Counted from the first letter of the stretch, positions 46,110 through 56,151 are shown. The stretch is 64,000 bases of DNA from JACVRN01 sp035276685 (GCA_035276685.1 DATELK010000235.1:1-64000), one strand, 5' to 3'. Notes: generated by a model not told the origin, from the sequence alone. Made by a program: numbers and translations.

Positions 46110-46721
46110 ATGACGAGGGGAGTTCTGATGGCCGCGACGCTCTGCGCGGCTCTGGCCTGCGTGGCTGGACTCGCGTCCGCGTGCGGCAGGCAAGGCGCTG
46201 CGACGAAGCAGGGCGCGGCCAAATCGCAGGGCGGCGCGGCGAAGCCGGAAGGCAGCGGCGTGAAGTCGTCGGCAACCGCTCCGAAGGTGATAGAAATCAA
46301 GGAGGCAGAACTCAAGTCTCTGCTCGGCGCGGGCTCGGGGCGCGAGCGCCCGCTGCTCGTCAACTTCTGGGCGACATGGTGCGTGCCCTGCCGCGAGGAG
46401 TTCCCAGACCTCGTGGAGATTCGCGGGCAGTACGGTTCCGACGCGCTCGACTTCGTCCTCGTCTCGCTCGACGACCCTTCGGACATCGGCAAAGTTGTGC
46501 CGGAGTTTCTGGCCGGGGCGCGGGCCACGGCCTTCCCCTCTTACCTTCTGAACGCCGACGACTCTGACGCCGCCATCAATCTTGTAGACCCGACATGGAG
46601 CGGCGAGCTTCCCGCGACCTTCCTCTACGACCGCTCGGGCGCGCTCGTCTTCAAACACAAGGGGCGCATCAAGCCAGCGGAGCTGCGCGCCGCGCTCGAC
46701 GAGGCGCTCAAAGAGAAGTAG
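46110..46721 (+). CDS. TlpA-like thioredoxin-fold lipoprotein
   Basis: 203 residues. The ATG at 46110 gives the signal MTRGVLMAATLCAALACVAG with lipobox-like LASAC; a second ATG at 46128 has a good AGGGGAG site but would lose the positive charge. An Ala/Gly/Lys-rich linker of about 45 residues precedes the thioredoxin fold. The fold has PLLVNFWATWCVPCREEFPD, giving the CxxC active site CVPC, and ends with PATFLYDRSGALVFKHKG with the cis-proline. TlpA-type proteins reduce disulphides in the periplasm, for example during cytochrome maturation. The neighbouring redoxin gene supports an envelope redox role. Confidence 0.9.
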   Translation: MTRGVLMAATLCAALACVAGLASACGRQGAATKQGAAKSQGGAAKPEGSGVKSSATAPKVIEIKEAELKSLLGAGSGRERPLLVNFWATWCVPCREEFPDLVEIRGQYGSDALDFVLVSLDDPSDIGKVVPEFLAGARATAFPSYLLNADDSDAAINLVDPTWSGELPATFLYDRSGALVFKHKGRIKPAELRAALDEALKEK

Positions 46722-47865
46722 CCACCCGAGGCCGGCGCGTAGAGCAGTGAGAACTGGCCTGCAACGATTGCATCGCCCGTCTAGTTGGTCTCTACAACGA
46801 CCTGTGCCGCTACGCTTGCGCGCAACCTGCCAGCGCCGTACTGATGAAGAAATCAGAGATAGGATGAAGTATAGGCCAGGCGAAATCTCGCGCTTGAAAT
46901 TTCTGCCTTATCGTTTTTGGCTTTCATCAAACTGTTATCGTGTGTTCTCTATCTTTCTCTCTTTTTCTCTCCTCAAGCAAAAAAGTTTTCTTGACACTTA
47001 TATAGCAAGGCGTATAATCCATGACACTTGATTGAATCTCTAATTAATTTAATCCGGCTGCTCGCTTAGCCAGTAATATGTGCCCCGACTTGCGAGAGTT
47101 GACAGTACCCCCTCTTCGTCATTATTGAACAGATTCCTCGACACACAGGACAACGACTGTTTTGTGTCTCCGTATTTTAACGGGTAGCAAGGAATTCCGC
47201 TTGACCGAGCAACGGGGTTTAGCATCAATGTCGCAGCAACAGTGGTCTTGCGATCATCGCTTCGCAGAATCTGCGATTCGACAGGAGCGCGTCTCCGGCC
47301 TTCGCCAGGTACGAAATAGCGTTGTTCATGCCGGGTTGTCACCGCGTATTCTCACCAAAGCCACTCCGCTTTCATTTGCCTGTCAGATGACGCCGGAGTT
47401 ATGGCCAGCGCAGCGTCACATCATCAATATCTCCGAACTGATAATCGAGGCGGCCATTAGGCTATGCCTCAGTCTCGCGTTGCTAATGACTGCCACTTTT
47501 CATTCATTTGGTCACGCCCGTGCGCTTTTCTTTGAAAGTGAAGGGCTAACAGTTCTTAACTAGAATCTGTCTTACAACGAAACCGTAACGACAGGTCAAA
47601 TTTATTATCATTAACGCCTTTCGCATTTGGCAGGTAAGTTCAATTAACTCTGATACGTTTCGTTAAGCGGGACTGATTACTCTCGCCAAGAAATAGAAGA
47701 AGAGCCTCTGCTGCTGATTTCGAGGCCAACGGCAGAAGCTCTTCCGTGACGATAGCACCAACTGCCGCACTGACGCGCTGGTAGTTGATGCCTCTTCACC
47801 AAGAGGCATTATAGTGTGTCTGTGCGGTCATCACCAACGCTTTTCCTTGAGGGAGATGACTGGCC
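46722..47865. other. Long gene-poor region
   Basis: About 1.1 kb. Short open frames on both strands (for example 47162-47563 and, on the minus strand, 47049-47342) lack ribosome-binding sites and family resemblance and are not called. It holds a near-consensus promoter at 46991-47018 and, near its end, the perfect hairpin TGCCTCTT-CACC-AAGAGGCA (47789-47808). Nothing else is recognised. Confidence 0.4.
46991..47018 (+). promoter_or_regulatory. Near-perfect sigma-70 promoter without an obvious gene
   Basis: TTGACA at 46991 and TATAAT at 47013 are both consensus hexamers, 16 bases apart. Transcription would start near 47025 and enter a region with no clear coding sequence for 800 bp. A small RNA or a long leader of the haloperoxidase gene is possible. 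Confidence 0.5.
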
Positions 47866-50139
47866 ATGAAGAAAAAATCGAAAACCGCGCACGGCGCACC
47901 TAATCGTAAAAAGCAACCACGCTCCGCTTCCGAGGATGAAGTGAAGCGCGACCATGCGACGACTGCTGGAACCGAGGAAGAGCAACCCGCAATTTCTCGC
48001 AGCCGTCGCTCCTTCTTAGGCAAGGTCACTGCCGCCGCCCTAGCCGCCAGCGTCATGGGCATCCCGAAGCTCATCAAGTCGCAGGAGACGGGTATGGCGA
48101 CTATCGAACCGGAAGTTGTCAGCCGGGGGTGCTCTACCGCGCCGGGCTGCGACATAGAGATTCTGACGCCGACTGGACGCGCCAACGTCCAATTAGCCAA
48201 GCGCGTCACCGCAGCCATCTTTGACCGCAGCATGGGCGTCCCGCCGCATCCCTGCAACGGCGACGAGGCGCTCTACAGTAATCGAAACTATATCGGAAAC
48301 TTCACCAAAGCGCTGAGGAAGATCAATAACTTCGGAGAAGTTGACCCGGTCGCCTATTGCGCCCTGCTGAGAGCGGTTCGCACCAACAGTCCGGCAGACT
48401 TTGAGCGAATCCCGCTCGGCTGTGTTCCCTGCAACAGCACCAAAGACACGGCCACAATGGAAGGCGCTGAGCCGACCTATTCCGAAGACCCGTCCTACTA
48501 TGAGCCAGCCTATCAGGAGACCTACAATCAGCAGCAGGTCGTTCCCGACGCGCAGCCGTACTCCAGCGACGCTGATTCATCAACGCTCTCGGCTGATGAC
48601 CAGTCTAGAATCTACGGCGGCTCAGTCAATACCGACGCTCAGGACGCGGCGGGACAACAACAGGCCATCGACGATCAAGCGTCGAGCGTGCCGAACGAGT
48701 CGCAGGCTCGTCTAGGCATCACGGATGCGGCGCGCAACAGGCAGCGTCGCCTGGGCGACCCGCAAGGCGGCCTCGCTTATCAGCTTGAGAACGTTGCCGT
48801 CACGCAGTTGGCGGCCCCGCCGCCTCCGGCCCTCGCCAGCGCCGACGTTGCGGCTGAGACGGTTGAGTTGTACTGGGCGTCCCTGACGCGCGATGTGCCT
48901 TTCATCAACTATGGCAGCGACACGACCATTGCCGCCGCCATCTCCGACTTGAACGCGAGGTTCAAATTCTATGCGGGACTGCCGCAGTACGAGATTGTGC
49001 CGCCGGGCAGACCTGCGCGCCTTGAGCCGCGCGGGTTCCCGACCCAGCCGATAACCCCGCTCGGACAGATTCCCGGCCCAGGCAACAACATCACTGTGCA
49101 AACGCTCTTCCGTGGCTTCACCAAGGGCGACCAGATAGGGCCGTTCTTATCACAGTTCCTGATTCGGGACGTACCTTTCGGGCCTCAGACTTTTCCCGCC
49201 AAGATTCAACCGGCGGTGGCGCAGGACTACATGATGGATCCGTCGAGTTGGTTGTTCGTGCAGAAGGGTTGTATGCCGAGCCCTCTACCGCTTCTGCCAA
49301 CACCCCGGCTCATCTCGAACTCCCGCGACCTATCTCGCTACATTGAGTTCTGCTTTGTCACACAGCCCTACAACAACGCTCTAGGGCTTCTGCTGATGCC
49401 GCCGGACCCGCAACGCATCGACGGCGGCGGATACGGGATTCCCTTCGGTCCTACTAATCCGTACCTTCGCAGCTGCACACAGGAAGGTTTCGTCACTTTC
49501 GGCATGACGCACATTCTCGCGTTGATACAGAAGGCGGCGTTTGCTGCGCACACGCACACGTGGCATGAGAAGTGGTTCGTGCATCGCCGCCTGCGACCGG
49601 AGGAATACTGTGGCTGGGTCAACTTCGACTTCAGGAACGAGCGGGACTACCCGATCCACTCCGTGCTTGGGACTTCTACGGTCATACCCAAGATCGCGGC
49701 GAAGACGGGCGGCTACTATTTCCTGCCGCAGGCATACCCCGAAGGCTCGCCCATCTTCCCGTCGTATACCGCCGGGCATGCGACGGCAGCCGGGGCTTGC
49801 GTCACTATTCTCAAGGCGTTCTTCAACGATCTAGCGCCTCTCCCGAACCCGAAGCAGCCGAACGCCACCGGCAGTGCGCTCGTAGCGTACACGGGGTCGG
49901 ACGCCAATCAAATTACGGTCGGAAGCGAGTTGAATAAGCTCGCCGCCAACATAGGGTTCGGGCGCGACCTTGCCGGTGTACACTGGCGCTCCGACAATAC
50001 CGCTTCACTCTTGCGAGGTGAAGACGTTGCTATCTCGTTACTTGAAGACTGGGGGTTCACCTACAACGAGAACTTCGCGGGCTTCGAGTTCACGGACTTT
50101 AGAGGCGTGCGCCGCACGGGCATCGGTCGGAGCAGGTAA
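47866..50139 (+). CDS. Tat-exported vanadium-dependent haloperoxidase-like PAP2 family protein
   Basis: 757 residues. A twin-arginine signal starts well inside the protein (SRSRRSFLGKVTAAALAAS, about residues 44-62). Residues 165-290 are a low-complexity Gln/Ser/Asp/Tyr-rich stretch. The C-terminal half has the vanadate-binding motifs in order: HEKWFVHRRLRPE (Lys 569 and following Arg), FPSYTAGHATAAG (His 638) and FGRDLAGVHWRSD (His 706). This is the vanadium haloperoxidase pattern, related to type 2 phosphatidic acid phosphatases. The family oxidises halides with peroxide. Halide preference cannot be read from the sequence. It is monocistronic here. Confidence 0.9.
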   Translation: MKKKSKTAHGAPNRKKQPRSASEDEVKRDHATTAGTEEEQPAISRSRRSFLGKVTAAALAASVMGIPKLIKSQETGMATIEPEVVSRGCSTAPGCDIEILTPTGRANVQLAKRVTAAIFDRSMGVPPHPCNGDEALYSNRNYIGNFTKALRKINNFGEVDPVAYCALLRAVRTNSPADFERIPLGCVPCNSTKDTATMEGAEPTYSEDPSYYEPAYQETYNQQQVVPDAQPYSSDADSSTLSADDQSRIYGGSVNTDAQDAAGQQQAIDDQASSVPNESQARLGITDAARNRQRRLGDPQGGLAYQLENVAVTQLAAPPPPALASADVAAETVELYWASLTRDVPFINYGSDTTIAAAISDLNARFKFYAGLPQYEIVPPGRPARLEPRGFPTQPITPLGQIPGPGNNITVQTLFRGFTKGDQIGPFLSQFLIRDVPFGPQTFPAKIQPAVAQDYMMDPSSWLFVQKGCMPSPLPLLPTPRLISNSRDLSRYIEFCFVTQPYNNALGLLLMPPDPQRIDGGGYGIPFGPTNPYLRSCTQEGFVTFGMTHILALIQKAAFAAHTHTWHEKWFVHRRLRPEEYCGWVNFDFRNERDYPIHSVLGTSTVIPKIAAKTGGYYFLPQAYPEGSPIFPSYTAGHATAAGACVTILKAFFNDLAPLPNPKQPNATGSALVAYTGSDANQITVGSELNKLAANIGFGRDLAGVHWRSDNTASLLRGEDVAISLLEDWGFTYNENFAGFEFTDFRGVRRTGIGRSR

Positions 50140-50287
50140 TTGAATCGACGGGCATTGAGAATCGCTTCGTGCGCTTCAAGGTATTTTCTCGATGCCCGTC
50201 GATTTTGGAAATGAAGTGGCAGTTTCCGGCGGTCTGGCTCAGCCCGACAAGTTAGACCGCCGTATCGACACGAGTGGGTTACGGAAC

Positions 50288-51556
50288 ATGCTCTTGCGAT
50301 ATGCTCTAAGCCATAGGAGGTTATCATTCTCCCTCATCTGCTTAGCGCTCATTTTATTAAGCGCTTCAAGCTTAATAAGAACTTCTGACGGGGCTGCGCG
50401 TTGGCGTCCGTCTCAACTCCAGTCAAACAATGCCGCGTTGCCTGCGGCGGAGTACGAGGTGATCGTACTGCCCGCCCCCGCGCAGCTTAGCGATACAAGT
50501 GGACTGGGCATCGCGAGGGGGCAGGCGGTCGGCACGGGACGCATCGCGGGCGCTCCCGACCCAGACCAAACGCATGCCGTGCTGTGGTCGCAAGACAGTG
50601 GTGTCGGTGTTGATTTGCATCCACCCGACTTCCGCTACTCAGCCGCGCTGGAAACGGATGGACTGCGACAGGTTGGATACGGGAATGGCCCCGCGACCGC
50701 GTTCCAGCGTCACGCTTTGTTATGGAGCGGCAGCGCCTTTAGCTACGTTGATCTGCATCCGGGGGGTATTTGGACTGATTCCATTGCGCGAGCCATCGCT
50801 GGCGCTCAGCAAGTAGGCAACATCAACTACTATTTTCAGGGAAACGAGTCGTCGCCACAAAGCGCGGAGCACGCTGCCGTTTGGCGCGGTTCGGCTGCGA
50901 GCGTCGTTGACTTACACCCTAACGGCATCGGGTGCGAGAGGAGTTATGGCAACGACACGGACGGCAACCGGCAAGTCGGATACGGCTACTTTCCCGCTTC
51001 TTCCAATACGTCACCTTACCGCGCTTTGCTGTGGTCGGGTACGGCTCAGAGCGCCGTAGTGCTTCATCCCCCCGGCTTCAGTCATTCCTTCGCAGAAGGT
51101 ATCAGCGGCAATGAGCAGGTCGGCTACGCGTATAACGTATTCGGAGACGGTTACAGCCGCGCCCTGCTCTGGCACGGCACGGCTCAGAGCGTCATTAGCC
51201 TTCATCCGGCTCGGTACCTTTCAAGCGCAGCGTTGGCGACAAACGGGACGATGCAAGTCGGGTACGGCGGCGGTCAAGCCACCAACTATCAGTCGCACGC
51301 TTTGCGCTGGTCTGGCGCGGCTGAAAGCGTTGTTGATTTACACTCGCTGCTGCCAGCAGAGTTCAGCCAGGGCGGTTCCATAGCTTATGACATAGATGCC
51401 CTGGGAAACATCGTGGGACTTGCACAGCGCCCGGACGGCACTACAGCCGCCGTACTGTGGCGCAGAATCTCAAGAGTTCCCTTGCCCACGCCGACGCCTG
51501 TAGTCACACCAACTCCGACGCCTAAGCCGGTAACCGTGACCTTGCACAAATATTGA
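50288..51556 (+). CDS. Exported repeat beta-propeller protein with Pro-Thr tail
   Basis: 422 residues from MLLRYALSHRRLSFSLICLA, a signal peptide; the frame is open from 50192, but that start leaves the signal internal. At least six repeats of about 50 residues share the pattern HALLWSGSAFSYVDLHP and GISGNEQVGYAYN. These resemble HAF-type extracellular repeats that build a propeller. The end PTPTPVVTPTPTPKPVTV is a Pro/Thr linker, perhaps for cell-wall spacing. The last residues TLHKY do not match a sorting signal I know. A surface or secreted role is likely; no enzymatic motif is seen. Confidence 0.8.
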   Translation: MLLRYALSHRRLSFSLICLALILLSASSLIRTSDGAARWRPSQLQSNNAALPAAEYEVIVLPAPAQLSDTSGLGIARGQAVGTGRIAGAPDPDQTHAVLWSQDSGVGVDLHPPDFRYSAALETDGLRQVGYGNGPATAFQRHALLWSGSAFSYVDLHPGGIWTDSIARAIAGAQQVGNINYYFQGNESSPQSAEHAAVWRGSAASVVDLHPNGIGCERSYGNDTDGNRQVGYGYFPASSNTSPYRALLWSGTAQSAVVLHPPGFSHSFAEGISGNEQVGYAYNVFGDGYSRALLWHGTAQSVISLHPARYLSSAALATNGTMQVGYGGGQATNYQSHALRWSGAAESVVDLHSLLPAEFSQGGSIAYDIDALGNIVGLAQRPDGTTAAVLWRRISRVPLPTPTPVVTPTPTPKPVTVTLHKY

Positions 51557-51624
51557 GAAGAGAATGCATAATCCGTCGCTTTTATTCATTCCTACTGAAT
51601 ATGTGTGCAAAGCCAAGTTTTATC

Positions 51625-53133
51625 TTATGGCTTACTTTGCTCATTGCGAATCTTATCCAGCATTCGTTTCCCGCCGACGTTGTTAGGGTTTATCTGTAAA
51701 GATTTCTCGTAGTTTCTGATTGCCTCCTCTCTATTACCGGCCTGATAGTAAGCCTCCGCCAGGCTATCCCAGACGTTGAAGGATTTCGGAAACTGTTCGG
51801 TATTAAGCTTCAGGACTTCGACCGCTGCTTTGACATCTTTTTTATCGTACAGCAACCGTAACCCTAGCTCGTTTATTTCATCTTCATCAAGATTGTACTG
51901 GGCATCGCCTTTCAGCTGGCTGAACACTTTCAGCATCGCTTCCAGTCCACGGCGATTGTATTCTCTGCCCATTGCCGTCGCTAGCGATTTAATATCGAGC
52001 TTGTAAGGCCTCCCATTCAGAATCCGCATTAAGCCGGTGGGCGTGTAATGGCGCAGCAGCTCTATGTTGGAGAGAATGATGACTGACTGGTCTTTAGCAG
52101 TGTTCCTGAGCATGTAGCTGACGTAGCCTATGTCGCCGCCGGGGTGGTAAACGATTTTGTCGTTCCCGTCGTCGGCGACGAACCAGCCCAGAGCATCTTT
52201 GGACGGGTAGTTTGTTCTGGCGAATGGTCTGTAATCAGTTCGGGTCGTTAATTGGGTAGGAGAATACATTTCCGAGAGGCTCTGTTTATTCAGAAGCTTT
52301 CCGCGTTGCAAGGCCTCGTGAAATTTCAACAAGTCTCTCGTTGTGCTGTAAACATTCCCCGCGCCGTAGAGGTTCTGCTTAGTGGAGTAAGCTCGCCTGG
52401 CCCCTTCGAGGCTATCAACATTTACGGGAGATATTGCCAAGGGGTTAGTAAACCTGTAACCCGCGGCGATATCCTTTTTAATTGTTCCGGGGATATTGTT
52501 GATTCCTATAACCGTCCGCGTCATCCCTGCGGGAGCGAAGATATTATCTCTGACAAACTGTGGGAAATCTTTGCCGGACACTTTTTCTACGACGAGGGCC
52601 AGCAGGATGTAGGTGGTATTGCTATACTCCCATTTCGTGCCCGGCTCGAATTCCAATTTTGGATTGAGTCCGGCGAACACCTTTACCAACTCCGCGTTGC
52701 TCACTCCTTTGCCTGCGACCTCTTTTATTATCCGTTCCGACTGATATTCCAATAAGCCCGAAGTGTGTGAGAGCAGGTGACGCAGAGTTACATTGTTATA
52801 AGAGAGCTCTGGCAGAAACTTCGTGATTGGGTCATCAAGACTTAACTTGCCCTGCTCTTTCAACTTTAAAATGGCGACGGCGGTGAAGGTCTTGGCTACT
52901 GACCCTATGAGGAATATCGTGTCCTGCGTGAGAGGCGTTCTGTTTTCGGCGTTGGAGAAGCCGAAAGATTTCTCGTAAATTATCTTCCCCTTTTCAGAGA
53001 TTAAGACATTACCGCTGAAGGCTTCTTCCTGATTCAGCTCGCTCAGGATTGAGTCTATTTTTTGAGCTCTGTTTTGAGCAAGGCAAAGACCGAAAGCCAG
53101 ACAGACAAAGGAAATTGTTAAGACTACACGCAT
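51625..53133 (-). CDS. Beta-lactamase-family serine hydrolase with C-terminal TPR
   Basis: 502 residues from MRVVLTISFVCLAFGLCLAQ, a signal peptide; AGGAG lies eight bases before the ATG at 53133. The catalytic SxxK is IGSVAKTF (Ser 78, Lys 81), with KWEYSNTTYILL giving the Tyr-x-Asn element and YHPGGDIGY the third motif. This is the class C beta-lactamase/DD-peptidase-like AmpH/EstB family, most members of which are esterases or peptidases rather than resistance enzymes. The last 80 residues form a TPR unit (DSLAEAYYQAGNREEAIRNY, EKSLQINPNN). It is downstream of an AraC regulator on the same strand. Confidence 0.92.
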   Translation of the reverse strand: MRVVLTISFVCLAFGLCLAQNRAQKIDSILSELNQEEAFSGNVLISEKGKIIYEKSFGFSNAENRTPLTQDTIFLIGSVAKTFTAVAILKLKEQGKLSLDDPITKFLPELSYNNVTLRHLLSHTSGLLEYQSERIIKEVAGKGVSNAELVKVFAGLNPKLEFEPGTKWEYSNTTYILLALVVEKVSGKDFPQFVRDNIFAPAGMTRTVIGINNIPGTIKKDIAAGYRFTNPLAISPVNVDSLEGARRAYSTKQNLYGAGNVYSTTRDLLKFHEALQRGKLLNKQSLSEMYSPTQLTTRTDYRPFARTNYPSKDALGWFVADDGNDKIVYHPGGDIGYVSYMLRNTAKDQSVIILSNIELLRHYTPTGLMRILNGRPYKLDIKSLATAMGREYNRRGLEAMLKVFSQLKGDAQYNLDEDEINELGLRLLYDKKDVKAAVEVLKLNTEQFPKSFNVWDSLAEAYYQAGNREEAIRNYEKSLQINPNNVGGKRMLDKIRNEQSKP

Positions 53134-53212
53134 AATCTTTTCTCCTACGATTATGCGGCAGGTTAACAACCCTCGTGCCTGATAAAATAGAATGAAATTA
53201 ACCCGAGCGGAT

Positions 53213-54013
53213 TTATAGTCTGGAGTATTGAGTGGGCAAAAATCCTGTCAGCTGCTTGAACGTGCGTGTGAAATGGCTCTGGTCTGAAAAACCGCATTCG
53301 TGAGCTATTTCTGTGAGTGAAGTGGACGAGGTCTTAATCAATTCGAGAGCTCTTTCCACCTTCAGTCTGCGCATGTATTCGCCGAAAGTGCACGAGAAGT
53401 ATTTTGGAAAGAACCTTGAGATGGTGACAGGGTGCAGGCCCACGGCTTCCGATAAATCTTTCAGAGAGACAAGCTCGTTCCACCTGTCATTCAACATCTC
53501 TTTAATAACATTCACCCATAAAGGAATGGCTTCCTCCGAATAAGTTTTCGGATTGGCGCTCGAAACCAGATTGAGCAGCAGCATCTTTATGGAGGAGCTG
53601 GAAAAGTCGTCCCCCGCCAGCAGCTCCTTATACACTTTAAGCATGATGAACTTGGAGCTCGGATTTTTAAGGACGGACGCGTTCAAATCCGACTCAGTCA
53701 TGTGGTTGTCGCTGAGGAAGACGGCTTCGATTTCCAGATTGATATTCTGAGCCGGGAATAATTTGTTGAGGCACTGGTGCGACTCTCCCGCGTGGAAAAA
53801 CATGATTTGTCCCGGGAGTCTCTCAAACTCCGAGGCTCTGCGTTTTTCCACGCCCCCGCCGCGCAGCACAAAGCTCAGATGAGAATTCTCGTGGTAATGC
53901 ATTCGCCCCGCGCCGTCGCCCTGCTGGTAAGACGTGACGCCCGCAAGAATCCCCTCGGCCTGCGACAGGTCAAGTACTTTCCCTAAATAAGCGCCTTTCC
54001 CTAGTACCAACAT
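53213..54013 (-). CDS. AraC family transcriptional regulator
   Basis: 266 residues. The N-terminal half is a cupin-like sensor (GRMHYHENSHLSFVLRGGG, PGQIMFFHAGESHQCLN). The C-terminal 100 residues carry two helix-turn-helix motifs: SLKDLSEAVGLHPVTISRFF and TEIAHECGFSDQSHFTRTFK, the second being the AraC signature. It ends in GFLPTQYSRL. It lies 80 bp upstream of the beta-lactamase-family gene on the same strand and probably controls it or itself. The sensed ligand is unknown. Confidence 0.93.
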   Translation of the reverse strand: MLVLGKGAYLGKVLDLSQAEGILAGVTSYQQGDGAGRMHYHENSHLSFVLRGGGVEKRRASEFERLPGQIMFFHAGESHQCLNKLFPAQNINLEIEAVFLSDNHMTESDLNASVLKNPSSKFIMLKVYKELLAGDDFSSSSIKMLLLNLVSSANPKTYSEEAIPLWVNVIKEMLNDRWNELVSLKDLSEAVGLHPVTISRFFPKYFSCTFGEYMRRLKVERALELIKTSSTSLTEIAHECGFSDQSHFTRTFKQLTGFLPTQYSRL

Positions 54014-54217
54014 GATTCTCTTTTAACGGCCGGAGTCTATAAACATCAGATGCCGTCGAGCATGAAGCATTCGATAATCATTTGTAAAGACAATTAAGCG
54101 GGCAGGGCAGTTGGCAAAGAAAATGAGTATAACGACTCGCCTTGCCTGCCCATTTAAGGAACATTATGATGAGGCGCACGCTCTATATTAAACCTGCCTT
54201 ATTCAGGAACGTTGAAC

Positions 54218-55696
54218 ATGAATCTGCTCGCTCGATATTGTTTACTGATACTGACTGCTTTCTCGCTAATATCAATCACGCCGGTTAGTGCTTTAGCGCA
54301 GGAAGATATTCCTTTCTTCACGACAGACTTTCCGCCACAGGAGTTCGCCGCGCGCCGCGCTAAAATCTACGACTCAATTGGCGAAGGCGGTCTGGCCATT
54401 GTGCAGGGCGCGCCCAGTCCAGCAGGCTACGTGCGCTTTCGCCAGACGAATGAGTTCTACTACCTCTGCGGCATAGAATCCCCGCATGCCTACCTGCTCT
54501 TAAACGGCGCGCAACGAACGGCCACCCTCTACCTGCCGCACCGTAACGAGGGGCGCGAGCGCGGGGAAGGAAAGGTGCTGTCGGCAGAGGACGCAGAGCT
54601 TATCAAACGCCTCTCGGGGGTAGATGCCGTCTACGGCGTAGACCTTCTCGCGGAACACCTGGCGCGCTATGCAAGGGGCACACAGCTGCGCGCCATCTTC
54701 ACGCCCTTTAGCCCGGCCGAGGGGATGGCGACCAGCCGCGACAGCGCGACTCGCGTCGTCGCAGACGCATCTTCAGACCCGTGGGACACGACGCCTTCGC
54801 GGGAAGGACGGCTCATCGAGATGTTGCGCACACGCTTTCCGCAGTTTGAGGTGCGTGACCTGACGCCTGCTCTGGATAAGGCCCGGCTAATCAAGAGCCC
54901 GCGCGAGATAGAGCTGATACGCAAGGCTACGCGCCTCTCTGGACTTTCCCTGATGGAGGCCATGCGCTCGACCGTGCCGGGCATAAGAGAGTATGAGCTT
55001 GATGCGGTAGCCAAGTACATCTACTACCTGAACGGAGCGCAGGGCGATGCCTACTACTCGCTGGTAGCCAGCGGGCCCAACGCAATGTTTCCGCACTACA
55101 ATGCGGGAAAGCGTGTGATGAAGGACGGGGATTTCCTGCTCATGGACTATGCGCCTGACGTAGGCTACTACATGAGCGACGTGACGCGCATGTGGCCTGT
55201 CAACGGAAAGTTTAATGACTGGCAGCGGGAGCTCTACGGCTTCTATCTTGAGTGCTACAGGGCCATTCTCAAACACATCAGGCCGGGCGCAACCGCCGCA
55301 CAGATAAAGCGAGAGGCGGCAGCCGACATGAGACGCGCGCTCGCGCGCACCAGGTTCTCGAAGCCCGTCTATGAGGCAGGCGCTAAAGAGTTCGTTGAGA
55401 GCTACGAGAAGTCAGCCGCCGCGCCCTGCGCTTCGCTGGGCCACTGGGTCGGGATGGCTACGCACGACGTGGGACAGGATTGCGGGCCGCTGCGCCCCGG
55501 CATGGTTTTCACCATAGAACCGGCGCTGCGCGTCCCCGAAGAGAAAATCTACATTCGTCTTGAAGACGTGATTGTCATCGGCGAGAGAGGGGCGGAAATT
55601 CTAACAACGTTCGTGCCCATGGACATCCCCGCCATAGAACTGCTCATGCGAGAGGAGGGCATGCTACAGCGTTACCCGCAGGAAAAGAGACAGTAG
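54218..55696 (+). CDS. Exported aminopeptidase P family (Xaa-Pro) metallopeptidase
   Basis: 492 residues from MNLLARYCLLILTAFSLISI, a signal peptide ending near SALAQ. The N-domain has FRQTNEFYYLCGIESPHAYL. The M24 pita-bread domain has FLLMDYAPDVGYYMSDVTR with two metal Asp residues, LGHWVGMATHDVGQD with a metal His, MVFTIEPAL with a Glu and IYIRLEDVIVI with the last Glu. These complete the di-metal site. The enzyme should remove an N-terminal residue from Xaa-Pro peptides. It is exported, unlike cytosolic PepP, and could cooperate with the S9 exopeptidase at 34.6 kb in periplasmic peptide breakdown. A terminator hairpin follows. Confidence 0.93.
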   Translation: MNLLARYCLLILTAFSLISITPVSALAQEDIPFFTTDFPPQEFAARRAKIYDSIGEGGLAIVQGAPSPAGYVRFRQTNEFYYLCGIESPHAYLLLNGAQRTATLYLPHRNEGRERGEGKVLSAEDAELIKRLSGVDAVYGVDLLAEHLARYARGTQLRAIFTPFSPAEGMATSRDSATRVVADASSDPWDTTPSREGRLIEMLRTRFPQFEVRDLTPALDKARLIKSPREIELIRKATRLSGLSLMEAMRSTVPGIREYELDAVAKYIYYLNGAQGDAYYSLVASGPNAMFPHYNAGKRVMKDGDFLLMDYAPDVGYYMSDVTRMWPVNGKFNDWQRELYGFYLECYRAILKHIRPGATAAQIKREAAADMRRALARTRFSKPVYEAGAKEFVESYEKSAAAPCASLGHWVGMATHDVGQDCGPLRPGMVFTIEPALRVPEEKIYIRLEDVIVIGERGAEILTTFVPMDIPAIELLMREEGMLQRYPQEKRQ

Positions 55697-55760
55697 GGCG
55701 ACTCTGTTTCTTCAGCATGACTTGGGCATTCGTATGCGACAGAGCAGGGGCATAGAAGAC

Positions 55761-55797
55761 GGGCTGCATATATTTGTGCAGCCCTATTTACTTTTCC
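55761..55797 (+). terminator. Intrinsic-type terminator after the aminopeptidase gene
   Basis: GGGCTGCA and TGCAGCCC form a perfect 8-bp stem around a short AT loop, followed by the T-rich TATTTACTTTT. It lies 65 bp after the stop codon of the aminopeptidase P gene. Confidence 0.65.
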
Positions 55798-56151
55798 TGA
55801 ATAAAGTAGTATAAGCCCCGTACCTGAACACATTGTCTTTAATATCCGCTTCCCTTGAAATAAATGATTAACCAGTAGCAGCCGGAAGCGGCAGCAGCTT
55901 CCGGTCTAGCGATAGAAGCATAGGAAAGGGCGCTTGCTCGTCAAACGGAACTAGACTACCGCACCCAATTTCCGTCTAACAGTATATTTTGTATTCGCTA
56001 GCGCATCACTGCGCTGGTGAAGACCTTTCGACCTGTATATCACGCTTGACCCGAAGCATCCCGACTGCGTTGGGTAGTTTTGCCTCCAGTCAAGCCAGGC
56101 TTTAAAACAACCTTCCCATCACGCGGAACTGAATCGAAAAGGAAAACTCAG
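55798..56151. other. Spacer before the Hint/Tc-like operon
   Basis: About 350 bp without a gene. It has a perfect hairpin CCGGAAGC/GCTTCCGG at 55882-55904 that is not followed by a T-run. No strong promoter hexamers are obvious. AAAGGA near 56137 serves the next gene. Confidence 0.4.

Noticed and set aside
46747..47563. Open frames in the gene-poor region (94, 97 and 133 codons)
   Set aside because: No ribosome-binding sites, no recognisable domains and composition like non-coding DNA. The region is better described by its promoter and hairpin.
51625..53133. Beta-lactamase family gene as an antibiotic-resistance enzyme
   Set aside because: The motifs fit the broad AmpH/EstB-type hydrolase family with a TPR tail, most members of which are not resistance enzymes. 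Nothing here points to resistance.
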